A stretch of 7,641 bases of DNA from Phycisphaerales bacterium. Lineage in GTDB: Bacteria > Planctomycetota > Phycisphaerae > Phycisphaerales > UBA1924. Positions 6,332-7,641 of this stretch are shown piece by piece. Numbering within the stretch: the stretch's first letter is position 1; each line of letters starts with the position of its first letter. Below the pieces are notes generated by a model, which was not told where the DNA came from, did no database searches, and was given only the letters and a program-made list of their open reading frames with translations. The DNA lies in the NCBI GenBank assembly GCA_020054055.1, contig JAGVLZ010000328.1, positions 1 through 7,641 of the forward strand. The letters run 5' to 3'. The translations under genes were made by a program, and so were the position numbers.

Positions 6332-7222
6332 CTACTTCGTTCTTACGGACAGGTACTCACAAAGATCGTTCAGCCCCCCCGCTTTCTTTCCGAATGGCTC
6401 GATCGCCTTTCGCGCCTCGTCCAGTAATCGCGCGACCTCTCGCCTCGCGGCATCCACCCCGATCACCCCGGGATACGTCAACTTCCCCGCTTCGCTGTCC
6501 TTCCCAGTCCGTTTCCCGGCGTGCTCCGCTGTTTGCTGCACGTCGAGGAGATCGTCCACGATCTGGAACATCAGGCCGACGGCTTCGCCGTAACGGGTCA
6601 TCGCGTCCAGCGATGCGGCATCGTCGCGCCCCGACGCCATCGCCCCCATCCGACACGACGCCTTGATGAGCGCTCCCGTCTTGTTGTGATGCACGCGCTC
6701 CAGCCGCTGACGATCGCGTAGCCCGGCCTCGAACCCGCCCAGCGTGTCGAGCACCTGGCCCGCGATCATCGCCGTCGATCCCACCGCGAGTTCCCGGCAC
6801 AGTCTCCCCGCGAGCGCCGCTTCATGCCGATCGCACAGCACCTGGAAGGCCATGCTCATCAGCCCGTCGCCCACAAGGATCGCCATCGCCTCGCCGAACT
6901 TCTTGTGGACAGTCGGGATGCCTCGGCGGAGGGCGTCGTTGTCCAGCGCGGGAAGGTCGTCATGCACGAGGCTGAACGCGTGGATCATCTCCACCGAGGC
7001 CGCCGCGGCGAGCGCCCCCGCCTCCGCCCCGCCGACCGCGACACAGCATTGCAGCGTGAGCAATGGCCGAAGCCGCTTCCCGCCTCCCAGCAGCGCGTAC
7101 GCCGTCGCATCCCGCAGAGTCTCCGGCAATCCCTGATCGCGCAGCCACTCCTCCATGAAGCGCTCGACCTTCAGAAGCGACTCTTGCACCCATCCGGGCA
7201 ACTCTGCGGCGGGGCTCGGCAT
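6332..7222 (-). CDS. ispA: short-chain polyprenyl diphosphate synthase (IspA-like)
   Basis: This all-alpha trans-prenyltransferase joins dimethylallyl and isopentenyl diphosphate into farnesyl or geranylgeranyl diphosphate. With the ATG at 7222 it has 296 residues, close to the 299 of E. coli IspA. Motifs are GGKRLRP (47-53), the first aspartate-rich motif DDLPALDND (88-96, with the bacterial two-residue insertion), LRRGIPTVH (98-106), HHNKTGALI (178-186), the second aspartate-rich motif QIVDDLLD (220-227) and GKDSEAGKLTYP (240-251). The aromatic F83, five residues before the first motif, is where chain length is limited, so a short product (C15 or C20) is likely. The start is uncertain. A TTG at 7270 has GGAG 8 nt upstream and would add 16 residues, but that stretch has poorer third-position GC and no family likeness. 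It lies upstream of dxs on the same strand, consistent with a shared isoprenoid role. Distinguishing farnesyl from geranylgeranyl synthase is not possible here. Confidence 0.9.
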   Translation of the reverse strand: MPSPAAELPGWVQESLLKVERFMEEWLRDQGLPETLRDATAYALLGGGKRLRPLLTLQCCVAVGGAEAGALAAAASVEMIHAFSLVHDDLPALDNDALRRGIPTVHKKFGEAMAILVGDGLMSMAFQVLCDRHEAALAGRLCRELAVGSTAMIAGQVLDTLGGFEAGLRDRQRLERVHHNKTGALIKASCRMGAMASGRDDAASLDAMTRYGEAVGLMFQIVDDLLDVQQTAEHAGKRTGKDSEAGKLTYPGVIGVDAARREVARLLDEARKAIEPFGKKAGGLNDLCEYLSVRTK

Positions 7223-7296
7223 AGGCACGACCACGGGCTGATTCAAGCGGGTTAGACCTATCTGGGGCAACTCGTGCTCTCCGCAAAACGGCGCTC

Positions 7297-7302
7297 ACTA
7301 TA
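7297..7302 (-). promoter_or_regulatory. -10-like hexamer of the ispA-like gene
   Basis: TATAGT on the minus strand, identical to the hexamer before dxs, lies just after the OsmC-family stop codon. A transcript would begin near 7290, leaving about 20 nt before the TTG at 7270 or about 68 nt before the ATG at 7222. The -35 region is poor (TGCACG at a 17-bp spacing). Confidence 0.3.
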
Positions 7303-7314
7303 CCGCTTCGCCGA

Positions 7315-7641
7315 TCATTCGTGCATGAGGATCACCGACTTCCGATCCGCTTGTCCTCGTCGCTGGAAGGCCGCCACCCATCGCACCTCCGACTCGACCG
7401 ATCGGGCGATGAAGCAACTCTCGTGCGATTCGTGGTGAAAGGCCTCGAACTCAGCTGGCGTGGGCCGACGGCCTCCCGCAAAGGTGATCCGGGGCCGCAG
7501 GCCAACCACCGAAATCGACGAGCCGCCCGAGGCGTCGCGTGCCAGGACTCCCTCGGCGTCGTCGCGGTAGGTGTCCACCACGAAGCCCTCCTTCGCCGCG
7601 AACGCGAGGAAGGACAGCATGCGACAACCCGAGCGCGCCGC
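7315..7641 (-). CDS. OsmC/Ohr-family protein, 5'-truncated by window edge
   Basis: This is the C-terminal 108 residues of an OsmC-family protein, a group of small dimeric thiol peroxidases that reduce organic hydroperoxides. The frame is open through the right edge, so an apparent ATG at 7620 is internal. Reading from the edge, the first residues are AARSGCRMLSF; the cysteine (codon 7624-7626) falls where the family has its peroxidatic Cys, often written SSCHMLWF. The second conserved cysteine is in HESHESCFIARS (C76 in visible numbering). KEGFVVDTYRDDAEG and LRPRITF, with FHHESHESCF after them, match the family order. About 40 N-terminal residues, probably including the arginine that assists catalysis, lie outside the window. 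Both cysteines being present supports an active enzyme. It ends 92 bp before the IspA-like ATG, with a possible promoter between them, so an operon is not shown. Confidence 0.85.
   Translation of the reverse strand, partial: AARSGCRMLSFLAFAAKEGFVVDTYRDDAEGVLARDASGGSSISVVGLRPRITFAGGRRPTPAEFEAFHHESHESCFIARSVESEVRWVAAFQRRGQADRKSVILMHE

Noticed and set aside
6268..6666. plus-strand frame starting in the ispA-dxs gap
   Set aside because: Most of it is antisense to the IspA-like gene; it is R/S/P-rich without motifs.
1..7641. CRISPR array, tRNA/rRNA genes, insertion sequences or a defence/novel multi-gene system
   Set aside because: No spaced direct repeats, no cloverleaf or rRNA-like segment, no transposase or terminal inverted repeats, and every gene belongs to a recognisable family.

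Overview
This is a GC-rich stretch of bacterial chromosome carrying seven protein genes. Two of them are cut by the window edges. I see no RNA gene, mobile element, CRISPR array or long intergenic gap. The window reads as core or housekeeping chromosome rather than an accessory island. High GC with C/G-rich third codon positions, the 'IGYGPDP' type of metallophosphoesterase, an enlarged RimO, and a DXS with 'GHAGTG' and 'GDASIVNG' in place of the usual signatures together suggest Planctomycetota, perhaps Phycisphaerae. That assignment is inference from remembered family patterns, not a search result.

Layout, left to right. (1) Positions 1-1233, plus strand: the 3' part of a MATE-family multidrug/sodium antiporter whose first two helices lie outside the window. 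(2) Positions 1277-2017, minus strand: a calcineurin-like metallophosphoesterase, convergent with the MATE gene. (3) A 197-bp divergent intergenic region. (4) Positions 2215-2475, plus strand: a small DUF3303-like protein, with an 8-bp perfect hairpin closing around its stop codon. (5) Positions 2563-4185, plus strand: rimO, the ribosomal protein S12 methylthiotransferase, followed by a strong GC hairpin. (6) Positions 4264-6228, minus strand: dxs, convergent with rimO. (7) Positions 6332-7222, minus strand: a short-chain polyprenyl diphosphate synthase of the IspA type. (8) Positions 7315 to beyond 7641, minus strand: the C-terminal two thirds of an OsmC/Ohr-family protein.

The clearest functional link is between the IspA-like gene and dxs. 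They lie on the same strand, 103 bp apart. DXS makes 1-deoxy-D-xylulose 5-phosphate, the entry compound of the MEP isoprenoid pathway. The IspA-like enzyme condenses the resulting C5 units into farnesyl- or geranylgeranyl-type diphosphates. Adjacency of these two genes is common in bacteria. A -10-like hexamer in front of each suggests they may also be transcribed separately. The other genes (efflux, phosphoesterase, DUF3303, RimO, OsmC) show no obvious shared pathway.

I did not find a convincing undescribed system. The points most worth a second look are the divergent active-site signatures of DXS, the extra segments in RimO, the paired extracytoplasmic loops in the MATE protein, and the hairpin enclosing the DUF3303 stop codon.
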